Source of the DNA: Phycisphaerales bacterium | GTDB lineage: Bacteria; Planctomycetota; Phycisphaerae; Phycisphaerales; UBA1924 | Reading direction: 5' to 3' | DNA length: 64,000 nt | Assembly (NCBI GenBank): GCA_007693785.1 | Contig: RECY01000033.1 | Coordinates: 1-64,000, forward strand | Shown: in pieces, positions 7,722 through 15,411 of the stretch | How positions within the stretch are numbered: position 1 is the stretch's first letter | Layout: every line of letters begins with the position of its first letter | The notes under the pieces: generated by a model | Told to the model about the DNA's origin: nothing | Seen by the model: the letters and a program-made list of their open reading frames with translations, nothing else | The model's database searches: none | Made by a program: the position numbers and the translations under genes

Positions 7722-8348
7722 CTATCGGCCCCCCGAAAGCCCCTCGTCGTCATCGGCCAGCAGCATCGCCAACTCCTCGTCCGTTAATAACGTTCGTCCC
7801 GAAAGATCCCCGGGTTCGCCCTCGAACGTGGAATCATCCCTGATTAAGGTGGTTTCTGAGCCTGTCTTCCCAGGCGAGGTGGCCTCGGGAGCCGTGCCCG
7901 CGAGCCGGAGTGAGGCCGCCTCGCGTGGGGGGCGTGCGGCGGTCGGGGGCGTCGCAGCGCCGGGTTTCCGGGGCTCGCCCCAGCGGGCGGCCTCCGGCGG
8001 CGTGATCGCGCGGAGAGGCTCGCTCGCCCCGGGCTCGTAGACCCAGCAGACCGTGTGCGGCGCGTAGCGGGCGGCCGCCTCGACCAGTTCGCCGGCCTCG
8101 ATACACGCCTCCCCCCGGACCACGAGCAGAGCCGTCGGGCCTTCCGGAGCGGCTCGCCCCCACGCGGTAAGCCGCCCCATCGCCTCATACGCCTCGGGCG
8201 TCGGGGTGACCTCGATCGACCGCATCGACAACGCCCGCCCGAGCGCCTCCGGCACGCCCTCGCCCGGTGGATGGAGGACGACGCAGCGGACACGGCGCGA
8301 GCCCGCCCCCGTCTGCCTCCCGCCGGATTCGTCCGAGGCGCGTGTCAT
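7722..8348 (-). CDS. Unknown protein, receiver-like N-terminus, acidic C-terminus
   Basis: 208 aa, not recognised as a named family. Residues 18-125 (RVRCVVLHPPGEG, TALLVVRGEAC, HTVCWVYEPG) have the alternating strand/helix feel of a response-regulator or PilZ-like pseudo-receiver, but lack a clear Asp acceptor. The middle (about 130-175) is Pro/Ala/Thr-rich and low complexity. The end is acidic (LLTDEELAMLLADDDE) and could be a short docking motif. It lies directly upstream of the diguanylate cyclase, so a role in that signalling module is inferred. ATG 8348 has TAGACT 7 nt upstream and no RBS. Confidence 0.6.
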   Translation of the reverse strand: MTRASDESGGRQTGAGSRRVRCVVLHPPGEGVPEALGRALSMRSIEVTPTPEAYEAMGRLTAWGRAAPEGPTALLVVRGEACIEAGELVEAAARYAPHTVCWVYEPGASEPLRAITPPEAARWGEPRKPGAATPPTAARPPREAASLRLAGTAPEATSPGKTGSETTLIRDDSTFEGEPGDLSGRTLLTDEELAMLLADDDEGLSGGR

Positions 8349-8355
8349 CGCTGAC

Positions 8356-8361
8356 AGTCTA
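8356..8361 (-). promoter_or_regulatory. -10-like TAGACT, 7 nt before ATG 8348
   Basis: TAnnnT hexamer in the right place for a leaderless or very short leader, upstream of the receiver-like gene and the diguanylate cyclase. Confidence 0.4.
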
Positions 8362-8400
8362 TCCCAAAATCCACCGGATTCCGGGTCCGCTGGGGGCGCA

Positions 8401-8422
8401 AAAACGTGAGGGGCGACCTCAA
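8401..8422 (-). terminator. Weak hairpin with T run after murG
   Basis: On the minus strand TGAGG-TCGCC-CCTCA is followed by CG and TTTTT. The stem is only 5 bp but the T run is clear. It would end the rimO-ftsW-murG transcript about 45 nt past murG. Confidence 0.4.
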
Positions 8423-8465
8423 TAACCCGTTCTCGGACGCGCCGGGCGAAAACGCAGGGTTCGGA

Positions 8466-9623
8466 TCACACCGCGTCGGTGGAGCCGCCGGCCAGGAGTA
8501 GACGCGCCACACGATCGGCGCCGTCGGTCGGCCCGAGCTTGCGCAACTCGTCGGCCATGCGCGCGCGGGCGGTCGTGTCGCGGAGGAGCGCCACGACCGT
8601 TTGCGCGTGGAGGCGGACGTTGTGGGGCGTCTCGCGTTGGTCTTCGAGGACGGCGGCGCCGCCCGCGCTGACCAACGGGGCCGCGTTGGCGAACTGGTGG
8701 CGATCCTTGTGGTGCGGGTAGGGCATGAAGAGGGTGGGCGTCGCGGATCGCCAGGCGTCGGCGACGGTGCCGGCTCCGGCGCGGGCGATCGCGAGTTCCG
8801 CCGCCCGCCAGGCGACGCCGAGGCGGTCGAAATAGGCCTCGACCACCGCGGGGACGCCGGCCTGTCGCCACGCGTCGCGGGCTCGGGCGGCGATGTCGCC
8901 CGAGCCGCACTGGTGGACGACCTGCCAGGCTTCAAAAGCCGCGGGCTCGTGCTGGGCGAGGGCGAGGATGAAGTCGTTGAGCGTGCGCGCGCCCTGGCTC
9001 CCGCCGGTGATCAGGAGGACGGGTCGGCAGGGGTCGAGCCCGAGTTCGACGCGGGCGTCTTCGGAGGCGCCCTCGAAGCCCGCGCCCGGGCGCACGATCG
9101 GCGGGATCCGCGTCCATGCGCCGCCATCAACGGGCAGGGCGGTCAGGACGCGGGCGGCGCGCGGGGCGATCCATCGGCTCGCTTTGCCGGGCTTGGCGTC
9201 GAGGTTGACCAGGGTGACGGGGACACGCTCGACCCGCGCCGCCTGCACCGCGGGGGCGGCGACGAAGCCGCCGGTGGTGACCATCTCGATACGCCGCGGG
9301 GCGTCGAGGGCGTCCAGGTCACGCCGCAGCTGCGCGATGGCCTGTCGCGTGGCGCGGACGCTCGGGCCCCACGATGTGACGAAGCGGGCGAGCTTCCAGG
9401 GGTTTGCCTGGAGCGGCTTGGCGGGCAGGGGTTTCCACACCTCGCCCGCTGGCTCGAGCACGCGGGCATCGATCTCACGCTCGGAGCAGAGGAAGACCGT
9501 GCGGAGGTCCGGAGCATCGCTTCGGAGCGCCTCGGCGACCGCGAGCATCGGCGTCAGGTGCCCGCCCGTGCCGCCCGCGGCGAAGACGACCGCGCCCAGG
9601 GTGTCGCCCCCGCCCGCGCTCAC
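8466..9623 (-). CDS. murG: UDP-N-acetylglucosamine--N-acetylmuramyl-(pentapeptide) pyrophosphoryl-undecaprenol GlcNAc transferase
   Basis: Peripheral inner-membrane GT-B glycosyltransferase (GT28) that adds GlcNAc to lipid I to form lipid II. About 385 aa. The N-terminal GGTGGHLTPMLAVAEAL is the lipid/UDP-side glycine loop. The C-terminal domain has ITGGSQGARTLND and a GAGTVADAW-type UDP-GlcNAc pocket, then TLFMPYPHHKDRHQFANA, which matches the MurG PYPHAxDxHQ region. GTG 9623 overlaps the ftsW stop as GTGA, implying translational coupling; GTG 9626 is adjacent. Finding murG with ftsW means lipid II synthesis and export are retained, although the rest of the dcw cluster is not here. Confidence 0.95.
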   Translation of the reverse strand: MSAGGGDTLGAVVFAAGGTGGHLTPMLAVAEALRSDAPDLRTVFLCSEREIDARVLEPAGEVWKPLPAKPLQANPWKLARFVTSWGPSVRATRQAIAQLRRDLDALDAPRRIEMVTTGGFVAAPAVQAARVERVPVTLVNLDAKPGKASRWIAPRAARVLTALPVDGGAWTRIPPIVRPGAGFEGASEDARVELGLDPCRPVLLITGGSQGARTLNDFILALAQHEPAAFEAWQVVHQCGSGDIAARARDAWRQAGVPAVVEAYFDRLGVAWRAAELAIARAGAGTVADAWRSATPTLFMPYPHHKDRHQFANAAPLVSAGGAAVLEDQRETPHNVRLHAQTVVALLRDTTARARMADELRKLGPTDGADRVARLLLAGGSTDAV

Positions 9624-10969
9624 CACGCCGAGGCCCGGTCGCGACGGAAGACTTCCGGCGCGGAGACCAGATCGTCGTCCTCGGCTTCCGCATCGGCTCG
9701 GCGCCGGCGTCGCGGGCGGAGCTCGTCGATGGTGTCGGCGTCTTCATCGCCTTCGTCCCACGCCTCGGCCTCGTCGGTTGCCGCGTCATCGACCGGCTGC
9801 GTGCGCGCGATCGAGATGACCAGCCCCAAGGCGGCGCAGGTGAGGAACCACCCCGTGCCGCCGCTGGAAACCAGGGGGAGTGCGATGCCCTTGGTCGGGC
9901 CGAGCCCGGTGACGACGGCGAGGTTGATCGCGGCTTGCCCGCCGAGCGTCGCGAGCACGCCCAGGGCGAAGAGCTTGCACGCCCCCATCGCCTCGCGTCG
10001 CGCGACGGCGTAGACCGCGAGGACGAGGGCGGCCTGGAGCGCGATGACCACGCCCGCGCCGATGACGCCCAGTTCCTCGCAGATGACGGCGAAGAGGAAG
10101 TCGGTGGTGTCTTCGGGGAGGTAGCCGAATTTTTGCAGCCCGTGCCCGAGCCCGCGCCCCCAGAGCTCGCCGCCGGCGACGGTCTGGAGGCTCTGGATCA
10201 TGTGATAACCGGAGCCCTGCGGGTCGGCCCACGGGTCGGCGAAGCTGACGAGCCGCTGGATGCGGTAGGGGCTGTGGACGAGCGCGACGCCGAGCCCGAG
10301 CAGGGCAGCGGGTGCGAGCAGCGCGAGGTGGATCAGGCGGACGCCCCCGGCGAGGAGGACGGCGAGCGCGGCCACGCCCATGAGGGCCGCGGTGCCGAAG
10401 TCTTCAATCATGACGAGCGCGCAGACCGCGCCGACGGCGAGCATCGCGGGCGCCATGCCGAGGGTGAGGGTGGGCATCCATCGCGCTCGTTTGGCGGCGA
10501 CGATCGCGAGGACCGCGGGGAGGGCCCACTTGGCGATCTCGCTGGGCTGGACGCTGAGGGCGCCGAAGGCCGGGATGGTGATCCCGATCCAGCGTGTGGA
10601 GCCGTTGACCTCGCGGCTCAGCCCCGGGACGTAGACAAGGGCCATGCACCCGAGCAGGGCGACGGTCGCGAGGATGAGCACGCCAAGCCCGGCGAGGGGG
10701 TGATCGGCGACGCCGGAGCCGGCGGTCAGGCGATCGGCGATGCGACGGACGGGGAGCAAGGCGCACACCGCCATCGCGCCAACCGCCAGCACCATGTAGA
10801 ACGTGGACCGGCTGAGCAGGATGGAGGCGACGGTAACGATCTGATCGTCGCCGGCGCGTCCCTGGGGGCCGATGGGGCTGACGCTCATCGAGGCGCTGTT
10901 GACCATGACCACGCCCACCATGAGGAGGGCGAGTGCGCACAACGCCACCGCTTGCCCGGATCGGACCAT
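9620..10969 (-). CDS. ftsW: SEDS-family peptidoglycan polymerase FtsW
   Basis: Polytopic inner-membrane glycosyltransferase of the SEDS family, which polymerises lipid II at the division site with a class B PBP. From ATG 10969 it is about 449 aa with roughly ten hydrophobic segments. SEDS marks: NGSTRWIGI, SVQPSEIAKWALP, FADPWADPQGSGYHMIQS, LQKFGYLPEDTTDFLFAVI and the final GIALPLVSSGGTGW. The next, FtsW-typical SSGG motif is complete. The C-terminal 60 residues are highly acidic/basic (DEAEAWDEGDEDAD..., RRRRR), unlike E. coli FtsW. An upstream extension to 11116 overlaps rimO and reads as shadow. FtsW is preferred to RodA because murG follows directly. Confidence 0.9.
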   Translation of the reverse strand: MVRSGQAVALCALALLMVGVVMVNSASMSVSPIGPQGRAGDDQIVTVASILLSRSTFYMVLAVGAMAVCALLPVRRIADRLTAGSGVADHPLAGLGVLILATVALLGCMALVYVPGLSREVNGSTRWIGITIPAFGALSVQPSEIAKWALPAVLAIVAAKRARWMPTLTLGMAPAMLAVGAVCALVMIEDFGTAALMGVAALAVLLAGGVRLIHLALLAPAALLGLGVALVHSPYRIQRLVSFADPWADPQGSGYHMIQSLQTVAGGELWGRGLGHGLQKFGYLPEDTTDFLFAVICEELGVIGAGVVIALQAALVLAVYAVARREAMGACKLFALGVLATLGGQAAINLAVVTGLGPTKGIALPLVSSGGTGWFLTCAALGLVISIARTQPVDDAATDEAEAWDEGDEDADTIDELRPRRRRRADAEAEDDDLVSAPEVFRRDRASAW

Positions 10970-11030
10970 GCGGGGGTTATCGGCCGACCGGGTCGCCCGG
11001 CTGGAAAGCGCGGGCGGACGGGCGAACCGA

Positions 11031-12803
11031 TCACGCGAGCGGGAGGGAAACCTTGCGTTCGACGTCGGTGAGGGGCTGGGCGATGAGGTCGTAGCCGTCG
11101 CTGCCGACGATGACACAGCGGACGAGTTCGCCGGGGCTGAGGGCCTGGCGTGTGGCGACGTAGGTCGTGGCGTCGATCTGCGGGGCCTGGAAATAGGTGC
11201 GTCCGGCGTGGACGACGAGCGGCGCGGAGCCGCGGGCGCGAACGCCGGGCTCCTCGGCGGCCTCGCGCTCCGGCGCGACGCGATCGATCAGCACGTCGAA
11301 GCGCACGCCGGACTCGTTGGGGTCGGCCGGGTCGAACTGCTCGGCGAGATAGGTCGCCTGCTCGAAGGCGATCTGCTGCTGCAAATCCATGAGCTCGGCG
11401 TGGCGTTCCGCCTTGATGTCGTCGGGCACGTGCTGGTCCGGGTCGAGGTCCATCTTGCCGGCGGGCGTGCCCTCTTCGCGGGAGTATTGGAAGACGCCGA
11501 CGGCGTCGAAGCCGATCTCGTCGATGAATTCGAGCAGTTGTTCGTGGTCGCCCTGGGTCTCGCCGGGGAAGCCGGTGATGAAGGTGGTGCGGATCGCCAT
11601 GCCCGGGACGCGCTCGCGGAGCTTGAGCATGAGCTCGCGCTGCTGGCTCGCCTGCACGTGGCGGCGCATCTGCGTGAGCACGCGGTCGCTGGCGTGCTGG
11701 AGCGGGATGTCGAGATAGGGCAGCAATCGCCCACGCTCGACGAGCTTCGCGAAGGCGTCGACGATCTCGTCGGTGAAGTTGCTCGGGTAGGCGTACATGA
11801 GGCGGAGCCAGCCGTTGGGCCCGGCCTCGGTCTCCATCGCGTCGCTGACCATTTTCAGCAAACGCGGCAGCCCGGCGCGGAAGGGGTCCGTCCCCTCGAC
11901 CTGCCCGAGCCCGACGCCGACGTCGTCGCCGTAGCTGGTGGTGTCCTGCCCGATGAGCAGCAGCTCGTGCGCGCCGTCGCGGACGAGCTCGCGCGCTTCC
12001 TCGGCGACGCGCTCGGCGGGCTTGGAGCGCATCTTGCCGCGGATCGACGGGATCGTGCAGAACGCGCACTTCTGGTTGCAGCCCTCGCTCATGCGGAGGT
12101 AGGCGTAGTGGCGCGGGGTGAGGCGGAGGCGGGCGGCGTCGGACTCCCAGTAGCCCAGGCCCTTGCCGTCCTTGCCGTTGACGGTGAGCCCGGCGGTGGT
12201 CAGCCCGCGGTACTTGGCGGCCTGCATCGCGCTGCCCGCGATCCAGTACCGCGGCTGGTCGCTCGCCTCGCCCAGTGTCTGGCGCTCGGCCTTTACGCCG
12301 CGGACGGCCTCGACGACTTTGTCACGATCAAAGACGCCGATCATCGCGTCGATGCCGGGCACCCAGTCGAGCATCTTCGCGCGGTGGCGCTGCACGAGGC
12401 AGCCGGCGACGATGACGCGCTGGACGCGGCCCTGCTCTTTGGCGCGGACGGCCGAGCGGATGACGTGCAGGGATTCTTCTTTGGAGCTTTCGAGGAACCC
12501 GCAGGTGTTGATGACAACGGCGTCGGCGGGATCCACGTCAGCGTCCTGAGCGCCCGCGCCGTCCTGTTCTGAGCCGCTGGCGCTGATGTCGGCCCGCCCG
12601 GCGAGGGCGACGGCGGCGTCCTGCGAGGGGTCATAGCTGACGGGCATGAGGCCGTCTTCGGCGAGCAGGCCGAGCATTTTTTCGCTGTCGACGAGGTTCT
12701 TCGGGCAGCCGAGGCTGACGAAGCTAACGGTGCGCACGGGACCGCCCGCCCCGGAACTCTCGCGGGGGGCGGCGGTTGCGCCGTTTGTGGGTTCGGTGGG
12801 CAT
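11031..12803 (-). CDS. rimO: Ribosomal protein S12 (aspartate-beta)-methylthiotransferase RimO
   Basis: Radical-SAM methylthiotransferase that modifies the conserved Asp of ribosomal protein S12, carrying two [4Fe-4S] clusters. The N-terminal UPF0004 domain shows VSLGCPKNLVDSE (Cys33) and VVINTCGFLESSKEES, characteristic of RimO and not MiaB, plus VAGCLVQRH. The radical-SAM motif is SEGCNQKCAFCTIPSIRGK (about residues 240-260). A TRAM domain ends the protein (GELVRCVIVGSDGYDLIAQ). At 590 aa it is longer than the usual 430-450. The extra length is a Ser/Ala/Asp-rich insert near residue 60 (about 25 residues) and an insertion before TRAM. No RBS is visible; TAGCAT lies 8 nt before ATG. Confidence 0.93.
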   Translation of the reverse strand: MPTEPTNGATAAPRESSGAGGPVRTVSFVSLGCPKNLVDSEKMLGLLAEDGLMPVSYDPSQDAAVALAGRADISASGSEQDGAGAQDADVDPADAVVINTCGFLESSKEESLHVIRSAVRAKEQGRVQRVIVAGCLVQRHRAKMLDWVPGIDAMIGVFDRDKVVEAVRGVKAERQTLGEASDQPRYWIAGSAMQAAKYRGLTTAGLTVNGKDGKGLGYWESDAARLRLTPRHYAYLRMSEGCNQKCAFCTIPSIRGKMRSKPAERVAEEARELVRDGAHELLLIGQDTTSYGDDVGVGLGQVEGTDPFRAGLPRLLKMVSDAMETEAGPNGWLRLMYAYPSNFTDEIVDAFAKLVERGRLLPYLDIPLQHASDRVLTQMRRHVQASQQRELMLKLRERVPGMAIRTTFITGFPGETQGDHEQLLEFIDEIGFDAVGVFQYSREEGTPAGKMDLDPDQHVPDDIKAERHAELMDLQQQIAFEQATYLAEQFDPADPNESGVRFDVLIDRVAPEREAAEEPGVRARGSAPLVVHAGRTYFQAPQIDATTYVATRQALSPGELVRCVIVGSDGYDLIAQPLTDVERKVSLPLA

Positions 12804-12900
12804 CGGGAGTAATGCTAGGGGCCTCCCCCCGCGCCGGTACCCGCGAAACCGATGTGCTGGATGGGCGTGGGCTGGTGGAGCGTCGTCCGGGGGACCGGGT

Positions 12901-13425
12901 TTAGGCCGCCCGGTGCTCGTCGTCGTCCTCGCAGAAGGCGCTGAGCCGGACGGCGTACTCCGGGCGGACGCTGAGCAGCTCGGGGCTCATGCCGCTCATG
13001 GGGTAGTAGCGCATCAGGGCCATGCCGAGCGCCTCGGGGGTGGTCAGGACGAAGATGCACGGCTCGGGGATCCGCCAGCCGGTGAACCGGAGCGATCTCA
13101 GGAGATGGTCCCCGGTGGTGCAGACCACCATCGCCTCGCCCTCGTAGCGGATCGGGAGGCAGCGGAACTGCCAGGCTTGGCGGCGTTCCACACGCGCCAA
13201 CGCCCGGGGCTCAAAGACTTCGTCTCTCGGGTCGCACCGGTCCGCGGAGTGGGCGTACTGGGTCGCCCAGGCAGCCTCGACGTCACCCGCTCCGATACCA
13301 AACATTTGTTCGGCGAGCAGCCCGAACGGTCGACCGCACCCGGCCTGCACGCGGACGACCTCGTCACGCTGGGACGGGCTCAAGAGCCCCATCTGCACCA
13401 TCACGTCGCCAAGTCGGACACGCAT
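12901..13425 (-). CDS. MshEN/GspE-N-terminal-like domain protein, no ATPase domain
   Basis: 174 aa from ATG 13425, chosen for its AGGGAGG RBS 8 nt upstream. VRLGDVMVQMGLLSPSQRDEVV resembles the opening of the type II secretion/type IV pilus ATPase N-terminal domain (MshEN: 'LGELLVEEGLLT..QL'), a module that in some members binds c-di-GMP. A compact alpha/beta region (RRQAWQFRCLPIRYEGEAMVV) follows. No Walker motifs exist, so it is a stand-alone regulator or adaptor at most. Assignment is by pattern only and moderate. It is upstream of rimO with a 97-nt gap; the diguanylate cyclase 5 kb away makes c-di-GMP binding an idea worth testing. Confidence 0.5.
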   Translation of the reverse strand: MRVRLGDVMVQMGLLSPSQRDEVVRVQAGCGRPFGLLAEQMFGIGAGDVEAAWATQYAHSADRCDPRDEVFEPRALARVERRQAWQFRCLPIRYEGEAMVVCTTGDHLLRSLRFTGWRIPEPCIFVLTTPEALGMALMRYYPMSGMSPELLSVRPEYAVRLSAFCEDDDEHRAA

Positions 13426-13605
13426 CGGGCAAGCCTCCCTCGCGGCCGCCGGATCGAACCCGTTGCGGGTCCAGCAGCCGAGAGTAAGCATCGACCAGAA
13501 CCGGGATCCAATCGAGCGGGGCCCGAAAAAGGGGGCATGACTGTGGTCTATAACCGCTTACGCCGGCACGTGTTGGAGAGGGAGGCGCCCGCGGGCCGCT
13601 GATGG

Positions 13606-14481
13606 CTACACCGCGCTGGGGTGCCAGGCGGTCTTGAACTCGATTGACGCGGCGATCCACTCCGGGCCCTCGCACGAGGCCTCGAACCACGCGTCCCGAT
13701 CGGGGCGCTCGTGGATCGTGACCCGCTTGAGGTTCTCGCCAGCGCCTTCGCGCAGGGCGGACGCCTGAGCGTCGTCCACGCCGGCGGCGGTGATCGCGTC
13801 CACGTCACGGTGCCCGGCGGCCCAGGGGATCAGTTCCCCAGGGTCGCCGGTCAGGATGTTGATCACGCCGGCGGGCACGTCGCTCGTCGCGCAGACCTCG
13901 GCAAGGGCGATCGCGACGCCGGGGCTTCGGGCGCCCGCAATCGCGACGACGGCGTTTCCGGCGCAGATCGCCGGGGCGATCAGCGAGACCAGCCCGAGCA
14001 GGCTCGGGGCTTCCGGGGCAAAGATCGCGACGACGCCGGTCGCCTCGGGCATGGTGAAGTTGTCGTAGGGCCCGGCGACCGGGTTGTGCGAGCCGAGGAC
14101 CTGCTGAAACTTGTCGGCCCACCCGGCGAAGGCGACGAGGCGATCGATGGAAGCCGAGACCTCGCGCTCCGCGTCCTCGGCGTCGAGCCCGTCCACGACG
14201 CGGAGCAGGGCGGCGAACTCGTCGCGTCGCCCTTCGAGCATCTCGGCGGCGCGGTAGAGGATCTGCCCGCGAAGGACGGCGGGGGACGCGTCCCACTTGC
14301 GTTGAGCCGAGCGTGCGGCCTCGACCGCGGCGCGGAGATCCTTGCGACTGGCGTGGCTGGCGTGGGCGTGAAGCGAGCCGTCGGCGTGCTTCACCGTGAA
14401 CGTGCGCCCGCTCTCGCTGCGCGGGAAGGCGCCGTTGATGAACAGCTTGTACGTCTTCTGCACCGCCAGGCGATCGGTCAT
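13606..14481 (-). CDS. Truncated aldehyde dehydrogenase-family protein (NAD-domain half, no catalytic Cys)
   Basis: 291 aa from ATG 14481 (GGAG 8 nt upstream). It aligns with the N-terminal half of ALDHs: KLFINGAFPRSESGRTF, RGQILYRAAEMLEGRR, PEATGVVAIFAPEAPSLLGL, AGNAVVAI and VPAGVINILTGDPGELIPW. The protein then stops where a normal ALDH would carry the catalytic Glu and Cys. The usual FTGS motif is replaced (DVDAITAAGVDD). It ends in a short acidic/aromatic tail with an intact stop. Normal ALDHs are about 490 aa. A full ALDH lies just upstream on the same strand, and the two with deoC resemble the deoC-ALDH-ALDH arrangement known from other bacteria, so a subunit or scaffolding role for the full enzyme is plausible. 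Confidence 0.78.
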   Translation of the reverse strand: MTDRLAVQKTYKLFINGAFPRSESGRTFTVKHADGSLHAHASHASRKDLRAAVEAARSAQRKWDASPAVLRGQILYRAAEMLEGRRDEFAALLRVVDGLDAEDAEREVSASIDRLVAFAGWADKFQQVLGSHNPVAGPYDNFTMPEATGVVAIFAPEAPSLLGLVSLIAPAICAGNAVVAIAGARSPGVAIALAEVCATSDVPAGVINILTGDPGELIPWAAGHRDVDAITAAGVDDAQASALREGAGENLKRVTIHERPDRDAWFEASCEGPEWIAASIEFKTAWHPSAV

Positions 14482-14545
14482 CGGGCTCTCCGTTGGTCGC
14501 CGCTCGGGCCGCGACGGGCCCGGCGTGTGGAGCTTCGGGTGGGCA

Positions 14546-15358
14546 TCACTCAAAGCGCGGGACGCGTCGCCCGGCCGGCGCGTCCTCGATCTCGCCGACT
14601 TCGGCTTCGCCGTTGGTCGGCTGGGGGCGTCCCTGGTCGGTTTCGGGGTTGAACGGGCGGAGCTCGGCTTGGCCCGCCTCGTTGATGGTGAGCACGGCTC
14701 GCGGCTGCCCGTTGGCGTCGAAGAGCAGCAGCCCGCCGGAGCGGTGCCCGCGGCGGAGCGTGAGCGTCGGCTGGTTCTCCGCGTCGTAGAGGGTGAGGAT
14801 GCCGGCTTGCGAGCCGTCCACCCCGAGCAGGGCCGCCTCACGTGGGCCCGGGCTGGTGACGGTCACGAGCCCGCCTTCTTCATCGATGCGCATCTCGACG
14901 ACGGCGCTCCGCTCATCGCGGATGTACATCAGCCCGCCGCGATCGTCGGTGCCGACGACCGATGCGAGCTCGCCGCCGGCGCGGTTGAGGAGCATGAGCC
15001 CGCCGTCATTGTCGGTGCCGAAGAACCCGAGCGGCGTGCCGGACCGCGACCAGACGCGGAGCATCCCGCCGTCCTCGTCGGCCCCGAGAAACGCGAGCGG
15101 GCGACCGCCGTCGCGCGGGTTGAGCGTGAGCGTCCCGCCGTCGGCGTCGGTCCCGAGGACGGCCGCGACCGAGCCCGTCGCCGGGTTGACAACCTCCAGT
15201 CGCTCCACGCGGAGCAGCGGGAATTGCGGGACGTCCACAGCCGCCTGCCCGAGCAGGACCGCCCCCGCCGCCACCGCGACGAGCCCGGCGAGCAGCGCAC
15301 GGTTGGTGCGCTCGAGCCGACGCAGGCGGGCTTCTACCGAACGATCACGGTTCCGCAT
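14546..15358 (-). CDS. Membrane-anchored protein with about 22-residue Gly-rich beta repeats
   Basis: 270 aa from ATG 15358 (AAGGGAG 6 nt upstream). A basic N-terminus and coiled stretch (EARLRRLERTNR) lead into one hydrophobic segment (LLAGLVAVAAGAVLLG). The rest is a string of short repeats built on LGxDxDGGxLxL (GTDADGGTLTL, GADEDGGMLRV, GTDNDGGLMLL, GTDDRGGLMYI), spaced about 22 residues. This fits a beta-solenoid or beta-sheet stack, probably outside the membrane. The tail is polar. I do not recognise a named family. It sits between the truncated and full ALDH genes on the same strand; a functional link is only positional. Confidence 0.6.
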   Translation of the reverse strand: MRNRDRSVEARLRRLERTNRALLAGLVAVAAGAVLLGQAAVDVPQFPLLRVERLEVVNPATGSVAAVLGTDADGGTLTLNPRDGGRPLAFLGADEDGGMLRVWSRSGTPLGFFGTDNDGGLMLLNRAGGELASVVGTDDRGGLMYIRDERSAVVEMRIDEEGGLVTVTSPGPREAALLGVDGSQAGILTLYDAENQPTLTLRRGHRSGGLLLFDANGQPRAVLTINEAGQAELRPFNPETDQGRPQPTNGEAEVGEIEDAPAGRRVPRFE

Positions 15359-15411
15359 CGGTCTCCCTTTCGTCGCGGCGTGTGCCGCCGAACTGCGCAC
15401 ACGGGGCGCGG

